A stretch of DNA of 64,000 nucleotides from Alphaproteobacteria bacterium (GCA_018823835.1 JAHJHT010000008.1:1-64000); one strand, 5' to 3'. Shown: positions 50,187 through 60,411, numbered from the stretch's first letter. Numbers and translations: made by a program. Notes: generated by a model not told the origin, from the sequence alone.

Positions 50187-52148
50187 CTAGCTGAAAAGCC
50201 GCGCCAGGACCCGACGTGCCACGACGGTCGAGCTGATCTGTTTGACCGCCGCGCCGAATACGCCGGAATAGACATTGCGGATCATGGCGTTCCGGGCGCC
50301 GACACTTTCGTGCATTTCGACCGCGAAATCGGTGTCGGAGCGCCGCACGATCTCGCCTTCGAAAAGCGAGGGACCGATGCTGACCGAAAGCTTGGCGCCG
50401 ACAGGGGCATCGATCTTTCCGAGAAGCCGCATTCCGCCGACCGACACGTCGGCGGTCATGTAGACCCGCGAGAGGTTTCCGAGGGTCACAGTGACGGCCT
50501 GCGCGCCTCTCAAGCGGTCCGTTTTGCGCTTGCGCGGGCGCTCGACGCAGACGGCGATGGCCGAGAGCAGGATCGCCATGTTGTACCACGACCAGTAGAG
50601 CGCGACGGCGCTGGAGTCCTGGAAGGAATTGTTGCCGCCGAAATGCATGACGACACCGAGGATTGTGAGCACCAGCAGCACGGCGAACCATGACATCATG
50701 CGCCATTGGATGACCGTCTTGCTGCGGTCGCCGCCTTTCGCCGTCACCTCGAATTTCTGGCCCTTCGGGCGGAACAGGCCGACGCCGACCGCGGTCAGGA
50801 TCTCGCGCGCCGCCAGCAACTGGGACAGGTCGGTCATGACAGGCAGGACACGCTGGTTCGACAGCCAGGCCATAACCATGATCTGCGCGATGTAATAGGG
50901 CAGGAAATGGGCGAGGCCGTCGGCGGTGTCGATGTTGACCGCGTGAATATCGAACAGCAGATAGAGGATCGGGATCAGCAGGCCGGTGACGCGGAACAAG
51001 TAGGCCGCCGACCAGTAGAGCGTCGTCTCGGTGAGCGCGAAGCGGTCGACCCACTGCAGCCCGTTGTTGAGCTTGAACGGGCCGTCGGGGCCGCGGACGA
51101 TCTGTATGAAGCCGAGGCACCAGCGGCTGCGCTGGGTGATGTATTCGCGCAGGCCCTCCGGCGCGAGGCCCAGCGACAATTGTTCGTTCAGATAGACCGT
51201 GCGGAAGCCGTGCCGCTTCAGCCTGAGTGTCAGCAGGTAGTCTTCCGTCACGGATTCGGTCGGAAAACCGCCGCCGGCCGCATCGAGCGCCTGCTTGCGG
51301 ATGACCGATGAAGTGCCGCAGCAGAATGCGGTGCCCCAGGCGTCCTTGGCCGGCATCAGCACTTCGAAAAAGTACCGCTGCTCGTCCGGCCAAGCATCCG
51401 ATGCCTGCAGATTGGCCTGGATCGGGTCCGGGTTGATGAAGTGCTGCGGCGTCTGGACGATACCGACATCTTCCTCGCGAAACAAAGTCAGCGCGCGCGA
51501 CAGGAATTCGGGCGCGGTTACGAAATCCGCGTCGAGGATCGAGATGAACTCCGGCGGATCGACCAGCGCCGACACGTGGCGGATGGCGTGGTTGATGTTG
51601 CCCGCCTTGGCATGTTCGTTGTCCGGCCGGGCCAGGTAGCGGCATCCATGCGCCGCGGCCAGCTCGGCGAGCCACGGCCTGTCGCCGTCGTCGAGTACCC
51701 ACACCCGGTAGTTCGGATAGGTCATGCCCGTGGCGCCGAGCATCGTGCGCTCCAGAATGTCGCGGCCTTCGTTGAAGGTGCAGATGAACACGTCGACAAG
51801 CGGCATCTTCGCGTGGCTGAACAGCCATCCGGTGTTGGCCTCGACGTCCTTGGTGCGCTGCCGCGTTCGGGTCAGCGTCACATAGGAGATGACGGAGCCC
51901 AGAACGGCGGCGCATTCGATGGCAAAGAACAGGCAACCGGCCACAAAGTCGACCGGCGTATCCAGTGACGGAATGGTCACGGTGGCCCGCCAGTAAAGAT
52001 AGCGTGCGGTCAGCGCCAGCACGATGGCGACCGGCAGCAGGCGCCAGTCGGAGTCGCGTTTGAGCCAGGGCATGACAAGCAGCAGCGCGCCGCCGACCAG
52101 CAATCCGGGCACGAACCCTTCGACCAGTACCGAGATGATGGGATTCAT
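50187..52148 (-). CDS. bgsA: Processive GT2 beta-glucan synthase, BgsA-like, with PilZ-like C-terminus
   Basis: A 653-residue membrane glycosyltransferase of the cellulose/curdlan synthase group. Helices at about 5-90 precede the GT-A domain: Asp153-Asp154 (DDG), DAD 206-208, TED 301-303 and QRSRW (339-343), all the residues of a processive synthase. More helices follow (about 375-530). The C-terminal 110 residues carry an Arg-rich RPRKRKTDR segment and DVSVGG (Asp567, Ser569, Gly572), resembling the RxxxR and (D/N)xSxxG elements that bind c-di-GMP in PilZ domains. With the membrane fusion gene 14 bp upstream, the pair matches bgsBA, the c-di-GMP-activated mixed-linkage beta-glucan system of S. 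meliloti; curdlan synthase is the alternative. Confidence 0.8.
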   Translation of the reverse strand: MNPIISVLVEGFVPGLLVGGALLLVMPWLKRDSDWRLLPVAIVLALTARYLYWRATVTIPSLDTPVDFVAGCLFFAIECAAVLGSVISYVTLTRTRQRTKDVEANTGWLFSHAKMPLVDVFICTFNEGRDILERTMLGATGMTYPNYRVWVLDDGDRPWLAELAAAHGCRYLARPDNEHAKAGNINHAIRHVSALVDPPEFISILDADFVTAPEFLSRALTLFREEDVGIVQTPQHFINPDPIQANLQASDAWPDEQRYFFEVLMPAKDAWGTAFCCGTSSVIRKQALDAAGGGFPTESVTEDYLLTLRLKRHGFRTVYLNEQLSLGLAPEGLREYITQRSRWCLGFIQIVRGPDGPFKLNNGLQWVDRFALTETTLYWSAAYLFRVTGLLIPILYLLFDIHAVNIDTADGLAHFLPYYIAQIMVMAWLSNQRVLPVMTDLSQLLAAREILTAVGVGLFRPKGQKFEVTAKGGDRSKTVIQWRMMSWFAVLLVLTILGVVMHFGGNNSFQDSSAVALYWSWYNMAILLSAIAVCVERPRKRKTDRLRGAQAVTVTLGNLSRVYMTADVSVGGMRLLGKIDAPVGAKLSVSIGPSLFEGEIVRRSDTDFAVEMHESVGARNAMIRNVYSGVFGAAVKQISSTVVARRVLARLFS

Positions 52149-52162
52149 GACCTACCGTACCG

Positions 52163-53581
52163 TCACGCGGTCGGCTTCTCGAAGACCACGCGACCGGTGC
52201 GGCCAACCGCACATGACCCGGACTTGGAAGCGCCGTCGACCGCTACGGCGACCCGGTAGGACTCCTTCGTCAGGGCCGATGGCATGATGGCGAAGTTGGA
52301 GGACGCAGGCGAAACGCCTGTGAGCTGCACTATGCGACCGGCAAGGGCAGCGCCCCCTTCGCTGAAGGTGAAACTGGCAGGCATGCCCAGCGTCAAGCCA
52401 TTGTAGACCGACTCGCTGACGGCCGCGGTCACGACCGTCTTGCTGCAATCGAGCAGCCGGGCGAGATCCTGGCCTTCAATGACCTGTTCGCCTGGCGCGG
52501 TAAGCATTTCCCAGAGCTGCCCGTTGACTGGCGCGACGAGCTGCGCCTTGCTGGCGACGGCGAATGCCTCCTCTGCACGCTGCAGCGCCGCTTGCGCGCT
52601 GGCGATGCGTTGCTCCTGCAGGCCGATTTCGCCATCGAGCACGGCGATCGTCTGGTTGACCTCGTCGAGCCGGTGTGCCGATTGCGGCTCGTCGTTGTAG
52701 CTGTCACCGAAGAAGTGTCCGGCGCGCAGCGCATTGGCCTCGACGGCGAGTGCTGCAATCTGCGCGCGCGCCTCGTCGGCTCCGGCCTGCGCCACTGTCA
52801 TGTCGCGCCTTGTGTCGTCTTCCGTGGCATTCGACAGGTAGCCCTGGCCAGACAGCTTGGCGTGGCGCTCGAGGCTGGCGCTGGCACGTTCTTCAACCGC
52901 CAATGCGGAGGCGAGCCTCGCTTCGGCTTCGTTGGTCTGCGCTTCGATCAGGCGGACGCGGTTGCTGCGAAACGCAGCAATGCGCGCCTGCAGATCGCCC
53001 TGCAGGCTCTTCTGGCCTTCCAGCCGGATGTCGAGTGCACTGCGGTCGTCCTTGGCCTGCTGCAACCTGTCGATCGCCGCGTTGATCGCACTGCGGTCGA
53101 TGCGGGCGTTCTCGATGGACAGCAGCGACTTGCCGGGCGACACAGCATCGCCGACCTGCAGCACGCCTGGGCCACCGGCGACAATGCCGTTGATCGGCGA
53201 GCGAACGGTGACCAGCCTCGCATTGACCACTGCCTCGACGCTCGACACCTGAAACAGGCGCTGCGCGGGCATCCAGCCGACGGCAGCGACGAGAGCCAGG
53301 CCAAGCGCGCTCTTTATGAGGCGCGATTTCACATGGGATGGAGGCACACTGGCCGAGGAAACTGGCGCGACCGGGTCGTTGGCGGCATCCGTTTCCGCAA
53401 AACGGGTGTCTCCGAAGCGGTCCAACAGCAACGACTGCAGTGCCGAGGCATCCTGTCGCGACAACTCGCCTGGCGCCCGCAGCAATGTCTGGGGATACAA
53501 GGCCGCAGATTCCGTCGAGGAATCGTCAGGCCCCGAGGTGTCAGCGCTTGCGAGAACTCGAGCAGCCCTGGATCTGTTCAT
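52163..53581 (-). CDS. bgsB: Membrane fusion (HlyD-like) protein, BgsB-like
   Basis: A 472-residue protein with a cytoplasmic N-terminus of about 85 residues, one membrane helix (about 90-105, KSALGLALVAAVGW), a lipoyl-like half-motif VRSPINGIVAGG, a long coiled-coil region (about 160-330) rich in Ala, Gln, Glu and Arg, and the second half-motif LVAPVNGQLWEM. This is the HlyD/periplasmic adaptor plan. In bgsBA of S. meliloti a protein of this type is needed for glucan synthesis or export. It is first in the operon; the start is the ATG at 53581. Confidence 0.8.
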   Translation of the reverse strand: MNRSRAARVLASADTSGPDDSSTESAALYPQTLLRAPGELSRQDASALQSLLLDRFGDTRFAETDAANDPVAPVSSASVPPSHVKSRLIKSALGLALVAAVGWMPAQRLFQVSSVEAVVNARLVTVRSPINGIVAGGPGVLQVGDAVSPGKSLLSIENARIDRSAINAAIDRLQQAKDDRSALDIRLEGQKSLQGDLQARIAAFRSNRVRLIEAQTNEAEARLASALAVEERASASLERHAKLSGQGYLSNATEDDTRRDMTVAQAGADEARAQIAALAVEANALRAGHFFGDSYNDEPQSAHRLDEVNQTIAVLDGEIGLQEQRIASAQAALQRAEEAFAVASKAQLVAPVNGQLWEMLTAPGEQVIEGQDLARLLDCSKTVVTAAVSESVYNGLTLGMPASFTFSEGGAALAGRIVQLTGVSPASSNFAIMPSALTKESYRVAVAVDGASKSGSCAVGRTGRVVFEKPTA

Positions 53582-53763
53582 CTAATATTCCGCCTTGGGG
53601 CGGGTCCCTGTTTCCGGAGCCTCACCCCAACGGTCTGGTTATTGCCGATGTAAGTTTAAGGCTTCTATGCCAATTCGTACGGGGTTTGAGTTTCATTTGG
53701 TTAAACTTGCCGACGAACCGTTGAAGATGCCTAAGCATTCGTGAACACACGGCGTCCAAAAGA

Positions 53764-53788
53764 AAAACCCGGCGCGAGGCCGGGTTTT
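53764..53788 (-). terminator. Bidirectional-looking terminator after aatA
   Basis: AAAACCCGGC (53764-53773) and GCCGGGTTTT (53779-53788) form a perfect 10-bp stem with a 5-nt loop and T runs on both strands. It lies 25 bp past the aatA stop and between aatA and bgsB, so it should end aatA transcription and separate the two units. Confidence 0.8.
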
Positions 53789-53812
53789 CTTGGTCGGATA
53801 AGGTGACCGGTT

Positions 53813-55090
<1,278 letters not shown>

Positions 55091-55207
55091 TTAGTACTGT
55101 GCTTCTCCTGATGGACTGCCCGCAGCAGGCATGTGTTAACGGATGGTAAAACCTTGCGTGGCATGAGTGACGGCTGAACTTCCATAGGGATTCGGAGTCA
55201 CCCGGCC

Positions 55208-56119
55208 GTGTCGCGCAGCATTGGGCTTGCTCATATCGTCCGCCACGCAGATGGCACCTCGACCGGTGTCTGGGGTGCCCATACGCTCAAAAGCGCCTTC
55301 CAGCCGATATTCGCATTCGAGGACGGAAAGCTCGTCGTCGTCGCGTTCGAGGGGCTGATGCGCCCGTTCCGCGGCGACCAGGCGTGGACCCCGGCTGCCT
55401 TCCTGAACAGCGTCCCCGCCGCCGCGCGCCTCCATGTCGAGACGCTGACCCGCACGCTGCATCTTCTCAATGCCGCAGTCTGCCTGTCGCCGGATTCGAC
55501 GATCTTCGTCAATTTCGATCCCTCGGTTTTCACCGAACACGCGGTCGCGGAAGCCGCTCTGCGCGACATGAGGCTGGTCCTGCACGAAGCCCTCATCGAT
55601 CCGCGCCGGGTGGTATGCGAGGTGACGGAGCAGAAGTCGGGCTCGCAGGAGGCCCTGTACGATTTCGTCGCAACGCTGAAGCGCAATGGCTTCCGCATCG
55701 CGATCGACGACTACGGTGCCGAGGATTCGGACATGAGCCGCATCCAGGAACTACATCCCGACATCGTCAAGTTTGACGCGAAGTGGATCACCCGGCTGAT
55801 GGAGTCCGGGCCAGGCTACGCGCTCTTGGCCACCATGGTATCGACCTTTGCCGAGCAGGGCATCCGTACCGTCTTCGAGGGCATCGAGGAAGGATGGCAA
55901 CTCGAACTGGCCGAAAGGTCCGGTGCCTCGATGGTGCAGGGCTATGCGCTGGCGCGGCCAGAGCTGGCGCCAACCAGCTTCTCCGTGTTCCAGGCCGAGG
56001 GGCAGGAGACAAGGTCCGAGCATGCGAGGCCGGCGGCCGCTCGGCCTGAAGCGCACGACAAGGCGGCGGTCCGGCACGAGCGCCCGGCCAGGAAATTCGG
56101 ACGCAGGCAGCCTTCATGA
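55208..56119 (+). CDS. EAL-domain protein, probable c-di-GMP phosphodiesterase
   Basis: A 303-residue stand-alone EAL domain. The signature is EGLMR (Glu48), then Asn102 (FVNF), Glu138 (EVTE), Asp167-Asp168 (DDYG), Lys188 (KFD), Glu224 (EGIE) and Gln244 (QGY); every catalytic and metal-binding position is filled, so activity is likely despite EGL for EAL. No GGDEF, membrane or sensor domain is attached; the C-terminal 45 residues are a basic disordered tail. The start is a GTG at 55208 with GGAG 10 nt upstream. It overlaps a second, degenerate EAL gene. Confidence 0.85.
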   Translation: MSRSIGLAHIVRHADGTSTGVWGAHTLKSAFQPIFAFEDGKLVVVAFEGLMRPFRGDQAWTPAAFLNSVPAAARLHVETLTRTLHLLNAAVCLSPDSTIFVNFDPSVFTEHAVAEAALRDMRLVLHEALIDPRRVVCEVTEQKSGSQEALYDFVATLKRNGFRIAIDDYGAEDSDMSRIQELHPDIVKFDAKWITRLMESGPGYALLATMVSTFAEQGIRTVFEGIEEGWQLELAERSGASMVQGYALARPELAPTSFSVFQAEGQETRSEHARPAAARPEAHDKAAVRHERPARKFGRRQPS

Positions 56120-56958
56120 AGGCTGCGGCCGGCTGGTTCGGACGGGACGACCGTCTTTGCGTCGACGAAGTGGGCATCGAGTATGGCTCCTTCGAGCGAA
56201 GCCGGCTTCGCGCCACGTATCGACCGATCTTCGCGCGTTCCGGCGACCGGCTGGAACGCGTTGCACTGGAGGGCGGTACCGTTGCCGCGGTGGCTGGCGA
56301 GCCCGTTCGGCTGATCGACCTTCTGGTCGACCTGCCCGCGACGGAGCATGCAGCAATCGAACGGCTTCGGCTGGCTCTGCAACTACGAAACCTGGGCCAC
56401 ACCGACGGCGCGGAAGGCCAACTCCTGCTGGATCTGGAGCCCTTGGCCAACACCAGCCGCGCCAAGGTCCTGGCCGAACTCGATCTGGTCACGGGTGAAA
56501 TCGGTCGGGCCGATATCGATGCGGCGCAGGTGGTCTGCATGCTGCCGGCATGCCTTGTCGAGACCTGGCCGGCAATCGCGGCGCATCTGCGGCGGCACGG
56601 CATCGGCATCGCGATGGGCGGATTCGGCACGGCCGACTGGTCGCAAGCCCTGTTTCACGACATCCGCCCTGACATCGTCCAGGTCGACGGCGAGTGGTTC
56701 GGCCAGGTCTGTCGCTTCGACGCGACGGTGCGACTGTTCGGCTCGCTGGTAGCGCGGCTTCAGGAGGAGGCGAGGGTGCTGGTGTCGGGCGTCGACACGC
56801 CTGAAATGCAGGGCGCTGCGCTGCGCGCGGGCGTTAATCTGCTGCAGGGCGGCCTGCTCGGCGGCCACGCTCTTGCCGGCGCAGATGCCGACGACCGGTC
56901 ACTCGATGTCGAAGAACTGCTTCACCCGGACGACGGGGCGGTCGGGGCATTGCGCTGA
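56116..56958 (+). CDS. Degenerate EAL-domain protein
   Basis: A 280-residue protein with the EAL fold but a lost active site. Glu52 of the signature (LEGG) and Gln244 (LQGG) remain, while the metal-binding pair DD is Gly168-Gly169 (GGFG), the Lys is Gln189 (VQVD) and the late Glu is Gly225 (SGVD). It cannot be a normal phosphodiesterase; it may bind c-di-GMP or the adjacent active enzyme. Its ATG overlaps the stop of the first EAL gene (ATGA at 56116-56119), so the two are made together, probably from an old duplication. Confidence 0.8.
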   Translation: MKAAAGWFGRDDRLCVDEVGIEYGSFERSRLRATYRPIFARSGDRLERVALEGGTVAAVAGEPVRLIDLLVDLPATEHAAIERLRLALQLRNLGHTDGAEGQLLLDLEPLANTSRAKVLAELDLVTGEIGRADIDAAQVVCMLPACLVETWPAIAAHLRRHGIGIAMGGFGTADWSQALFHDIRPDIVQVDGEWFGQVCRFDATVRLFGSLVARLQEEARVLVSGVDTPEMQGAALRAGVNLLQGGLLGGHALAGADADDRSLDVEELLHPDDGAVGALR

Positions 56959-57049
56959 CGCATCAGTCTGGCTGATCGACCCTGCAACAAAACTCGCTGG
57001 AAGAGCGTCCGTGTCGCGGGCATCGTGCGAGGGGTTCAGGAGGCACGGC

Positions 57050-57661
57050 ATGACCAAGATCTACGGAATGAGTGACAGCGGCAATTGCTACAAGCCGCGG
57101 CTGTTGATGGCGAAGCTTGGCAAGCCGTTCGAGCATGTCGAGGTCAGCTCGCACGACGGCAGCACGCGTTCGCCCGACTATCTCGCCAAGAACCCCAACG
57201 CCATGGTGCCGCTGCTCGAACTGGACGACGGCCGCCGGCTGGCCGAATCGAACGCCATCCTGCTTTATCTTGGAGAGGGCACCCGTTTCGTCCCGCAGGA
57301 CGCCTACGAGCGCGGGCTTGCCTATCAGTGGCTGTTCTTCGAGCAGTACAGCCACGAACCCTATATCGCAGTGCGCCGTGCGCTACTGACCTTTCCCAAC
57401 CGGAAGGCAGAGGCGACGGCCGACCGGCTGGCTGCGACGCTGGCGCGCGGCAACAAGGCGCTTGGCGTGATGGAAGGGCATCTGGCTGACAGCCCGTTCT
57501 TCGCCGGCGAGGCAATGAGCGTCGCCGATATCGCGCTCTATGCCTACACGCATGTGGCAGGCGAGGGTGGTTTCGAGCTCGGCCAGTATCCCGCGGTGCA
57601 GGCCTGGCTTCAAAGGGTTGAGGCCGATCCCGGCCATGTGCCGATTGGCTGGCTCCCCTGA
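57050..57661 (+). CDS. Glutathione S-transferase
   Basis: A 203-residue GST: the N-terminal thioredoxin-like domain (about 1-80) includes SDSGNCYKPRLLMAKL and the glutathione-binding LAESNAILLYLGEG, with a C-terminal helical domain (about 90-203) containing the FAGEAMSVADIALYAYTH motif. The substrate is unknown. A perfect AGGAGG site lies 7 nt before the ATG at 57050. Confidence 0.9.
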   Translation: MTKIYGMSDSGNCYKPRLLMAKLGKPFEHVEVSSHDGSTRSPDYLAKNPNAMVPLLELDDGRRLAESNAILLYLGEGTRFVPQDAYERGLAYQWLFFEQYSHEPYIAVRRALLTFPNRKAEATADRLAATLARGNKALGVMEGHLADSPFFAGEAMSVADIALYAYTHVAGEGGFELGQYPAVQAWLQRVEADPGHVPIGWLP

Positions 57662-57691
57662 CTTGAGGCCGGCCGGAATCCGGACAACAAA

Positions 57692-57714
57692 AAGGCGGGG
57701 AAAAACCCCGCCTT
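57692..57714 (-). terminator. Terminator downstream of cspA
   Basis: AAGGCGGGG (57692-57700) and CCCCGCCTT (57706-57714) form a 9-bp stem with an AAAAA loop. On the - strand the stem is followed by TTTTTGTTG, so it ends leftward transcription, most likely of cspA about 170 bp upstream. On the + strand the T run is too short for good termination of the GST gene. Confidence 0.65.
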
Positions 57715-57885
57715 CCGCTCCTCGGTAGCCTGACCGGAAACATTCTCTTCCGAAGCCTGCAGCTATCTGCTGTTCAGGGCACCCGGTACTGAATGCGACC
57801 GTCGCGCGCCAACCGGCGCGGCTGCCAGTACATCCGTGACTTGCCGCGCGCTCCCGCCCTTGGGCAGGGGGCGCGCGAAATTAAA

Positions 57886-58098
57886 TCAGGCTGCCTTGGT
57901 CAGAGATCCAGCCGAAGACTTGCCGGTACGGCGGTCCTGCTCGATCTCGAAGTTGATCTTCTGGCCTTCGACCAGGTTCGACATGCCAGCGCGCTCGACA
58001 GCGGAGATGTGGACGAAAACGTCCTGACCGCCATCATCAGGCTGGATGAAGCCGAAGCCCTTGGTGGCGTTGAACCACTTAACGGTTCCAGTTGCCAT
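57886..58098 (-). CDS. cspA: Cold shock protein
   Basis: A 70-residue CSD protein that binds single-stranded nucleic acid and melts RNA structure. RNP1 is KGFGFIQ and RNP2 is VFVHISAVE. The family is highly conserved, and the length is normal for alphaproteobacteria. A clear promoter lies about 140 bp upstream, leaving a long untranslated leader, as usual for cold shock genes. Confidence 0.96.
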   Translation of the reverse strand: MATGTVKWFNATKGFGFIQPDDGGQDVFVHISAVERAGMSNLVEGQKINFEIEQDRRTGKSSAGSLTKAA

Positions 58099-58237
58099 GT
58101 GTGTATTCCTTCATATGCGACGTTGTGTGTGACGAAGCTACCTGCCTCGCCGTTCGTATCGAGATTTTGGAGATGGACGTCAGCAAACGCGAGAACCGCG
58201 GGCCTCTGGATCGATCGGCCGAAATATCAATGGATCG

Positions 58238-58266
58238 CATATAGGGGAATGCGAAGCGAAATACAA
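58238..58266 (-). promoter_or_regulatory. cspA promoter
   Basis: Read on the - strand: TTGTAT (58266-58261) and TATATG (58243-58238) are exactly 17 bp apart, upstream of cspA. The start of transcription would be near 58231, giving a leader of about 130 nt. Confidence 0.65.
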
Positions 58267-58276
58267 TAGTCGGTGA

Positions 58277-59173
58277 TCATTCGGTGAGCTTGACGCCGTT
58301 CATCGCGGCGACGGCGTCCGACAGCATGGGCACGAACTCATCGGCGCGTCCGGCCCCGGCAGCCAGCGCGAAGGAATTGCGCACCGCGGCTCCCAGCGGA
58401 TTGGCCGTGCCGGAGGCGTTGGCGGCAGCCGACAGGTAGGTCAGGTCCTTCAGCGCGTTGGAGATCGAGAAGCGGTGTGCGTTGGGGTCGCGCTCGAGAA
58501 CCCAGGTGAAAAACGTCCTGTAGAACGCGCAGTCCATCCGCCCGTCCCGGATCACGCTGTCGAATACCTGTGGCGTGAGCCCCGCCTTGGCGCCGAGAGC
58601 CAGCGCCTCGGAATAGATCGCAGCATAGCCCAGCGAGACGAAGTTGTTGAGCAGCTTCATCGTATGCCCGCTGCCGACCGGCCCGGTTCGCACGATCCGG
58701 CCTGCGAAGGTTTCAAGCACCGGACGCACGCGGTCGAAAAGGATGTCGTCGCCGCCGGCCATGACGTCGAGCGTGCCGGCCTCGGCGTCAGTCGGGGTGC
58801 GCGACAGAGGCGCGTCAACGAGGCTGATGCCTTGCGGCTTCAGCGCCTCGGCGAGGCGTACGGTGGATGAGGGGTCGGAGGTCGAGCAGTCGCAGATCAC
58901 CAGTTCCTTGCCTGCCGAGGCGAGGCCGTCCGGCCCGTTGATGGTCGCCTCGACCTGCGGGCTGCCGGTGACGCACAGCACGACGATGTCGCTTTTCTCG
59001 GCAAGCTCGCGCAGGCTCTTGGCCTCGGCGGCGCCGCGTTGCTTGAGATCCTCCACCGGTTCGCGGTTTCGGTGCGCGATGATCGTGAGCGGAAAGCCCT
59101 TTTCGACCACGTTCTTTGCCATTCCATGGCCCATCAGTCCGACGCCGACGAAGCCTACACGATCCTTGGACAT
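58277..59173 (-). CDS. NAD(P)-dependent beta-hydroxyacid dehydrogenase
   Basis: A 298-residue member of the 3-hydroxyisobutyrate dehydrogenase family. The Rossmann motif GFVGVGLMGHGMAKN is N-terminal, the substrate-binding DAPLSRTPTDAEAGTL lies at about 120-135, and the catalytic Lys is in GSGHTMKLLNNF. The exact hydroxyacid (hydroxyisobutyrate, tartronate semialdehyde, succinate semialdehyde) cannot be assigned. Confidence 0.9.
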   Translation of the reverse strand: MSKDRVGFVGVGLMGHGMAKNVVEKGFPLTIIAHRNREPVEDLKQRGAAEAKSLRELAEKSDIVVLCVTGSPQVEATINGPDGLASAGKELVICDCSTSDPSSTVRLAEALKPQGISLVDAPLSRTPTDAEAGTLDVMAGGDDILFDRVRPVLETFAGRIVRTGPVGSGHTMKLLNNFVSLGYAAIYSEALALGAKAGLTPQVFDSVIRDGRMDCAFYRTFFTWVLERDPNAHRFSISNALKDLTYLSAAANASGTANPLGAAVRNSFALAAGAGRADEFVPMLSDAVAAMNGVKLTE

Positions 59174-59338
59174 GAAAATTCCTCCATTACTGCCTACCGA
59201 TCATAGGCGTTAGCATGCAGAGCGTCACGACCGACAGGCCCCATGCTGGACTTTATACCGGCAGGCGCCATGTCTAGCGTGACGGAAGGGGCGAGGGCTT
59301 GAGCCTCGCCAGACCCGGCCGGGATTACGGAGGCAACG

Positions 59339-59668
59339 ATGAAGAGAACCGTCCTGATCGCCATGTGCCTGTCGCTGGTTTCGCTCCAGGCGCACGCGAT
59401 ATCACGCTACAATTCGACGTCCATGACCTGCAGCCAGGTCAAGGCAAGGCTGCAGAGCGAAGGCGCTGCAATCCTGCGCTGGCGCTCGAAAAGCAACCCG
59501 AGCCTGCCGCTCTATGGGCGCTTCGTTGCCAATGGCCGATATTGCGAGTCGGGGACGCGCGCGCAGACGTCTTACGTACCGACATCGGATCGGAAATCTT
59601 GCCCGGTGCTCGAATGCCGGTATTACGATCCGGAAGACGACGGCCCGATATTCCGCTTTCGTCGCTGA
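59339..59668 (+). CDS. Small secreted cysteine-containing protein
   Basis: A 109-residue protein with a signal peptide (KRTVLIAMCLSLVSLQAHA) and a mature domain with four cysteines (MTCSQVK, GRYCESG, KSCPVLECRYY) likely paired in disulfides. I do not recognise a named family, though small secreted proteins of this kind are common in Rhizobiales. GGAGG precedes the ATG. It is convergent with ogt, 6 bp between the ends. Confidence 0.75.
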   Translation: MKRTVLIAMCLSLVSLQAHAISRYNSTSMTCSQVKARLQSEGAAILRWRSKSNPSLPLYGRFVANGRYCESGTRAQTSYVPTSDRKSCPVLECRYYDPEDDGPIFRFRR

Positions 59669-59674
59669 CGCGAC

Positions 59675-60247
59675 CTAGAAGCCGAATGCCTGTTGCGCAG
59701 GCGGCGGCGGGCCGATGCTGACACCTTCCAGCGCCAGCATCCGGGCCTTGGACGCGGCGCCGCCGGGTGCCGAGAATCCGCCGATTTTGCCGCCGGCTGC
59801 GAGGATGCGGTGGCAGGGAACGACGAGCGGCACAGGATTGGAGCCGAGTGCCGCGCCGGTTTCGCGCGCAAGGCCCGGATGGCCGGCGCGCGCCGCCAGT
59901 TCGCCATAGGTGACCGTCTCGCCGAAACGCAGCTTGCGGGCGGCCGCGTAGATGGCGACACGAAACGCGTCGATGCCGGCGAGATCGAGCGGCACGTCAG
60001 CGAAATCGGTGTTTTCACCGTTCGCATAGCTGCAGATGCCGCGCATGAGCTCTTCCAGCCATTCCGGCCTCACATGTGCGGTCCCGACCGGCATGGTGTC
60101 CGTGTCATGCCTGCTGAGCCGTCGCTCTACCGCCGCGCGGCTGGTGTCGGGCAGGCACAGCCGGCGCAGTCCCTGCCCGGTCCATGCAAGGCCGATGAAG
60201 CCGAGCGGCGTCTCGAGAATTTCCTGGCCGGTCCGGGAGGGGTTCAT
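59675..60247 (-). CDS. ogt: Methylated-DNA-[protein]-cysteine S-methyltransferase
   Basis: A 190-residue O6-alkylguanine DNA repair protein. The active-site motif VVPCHRILAAGGKIGGFS is complete, with the acceptor Cys in PCHR. The C-terminal domain (about 100-190) shows FGETVTYGELAARAGHPG for DNA binding. The ATG at 60247 is used; a longer start at 60298 adds 17 residues without family features. The ribosome binding site is weak for either. Confidence 0.9.
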   Translation of the reverse strand: MNPSRTGQEILETPLGFIGLAWTGQGLRRLCLPDTSRAAVERRLSRHDTDTMPVGTAHVRPEWLEELMRGICSYANGENTDFADVPLDLAGIDAFRVAIYAAARKLRFGETVTYGELAARAGHPGLARETGAALGSNPVPLVVPCHRILAAGGKIGGFSAPGGAASKARMLALEGVSIGPPPPAQQAFGF

Positions 60248-60411
60248 CGGCAAAAACTGTCGTCTGGCATGTACATAGCAAGAACAATATCGCATCATTC
60301 CGGACTATCCACCACCCGGTTCCTGCAGGGCGGCCAAGGCAATTGCCCCGGGCAGCCTGCTGGTGTAACAACGTCTTGGGCGGGACAACGAAATTCGAAA
60401 TTGAGTGTACG

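Noticed and set aside
49993..52212. 739-codon frame on the - strand overlapping the glucan synthase gene
   Set aside because: The GT2 catalytic motifs lie in the other frame; this one is Arg/Pro-rich without domains.
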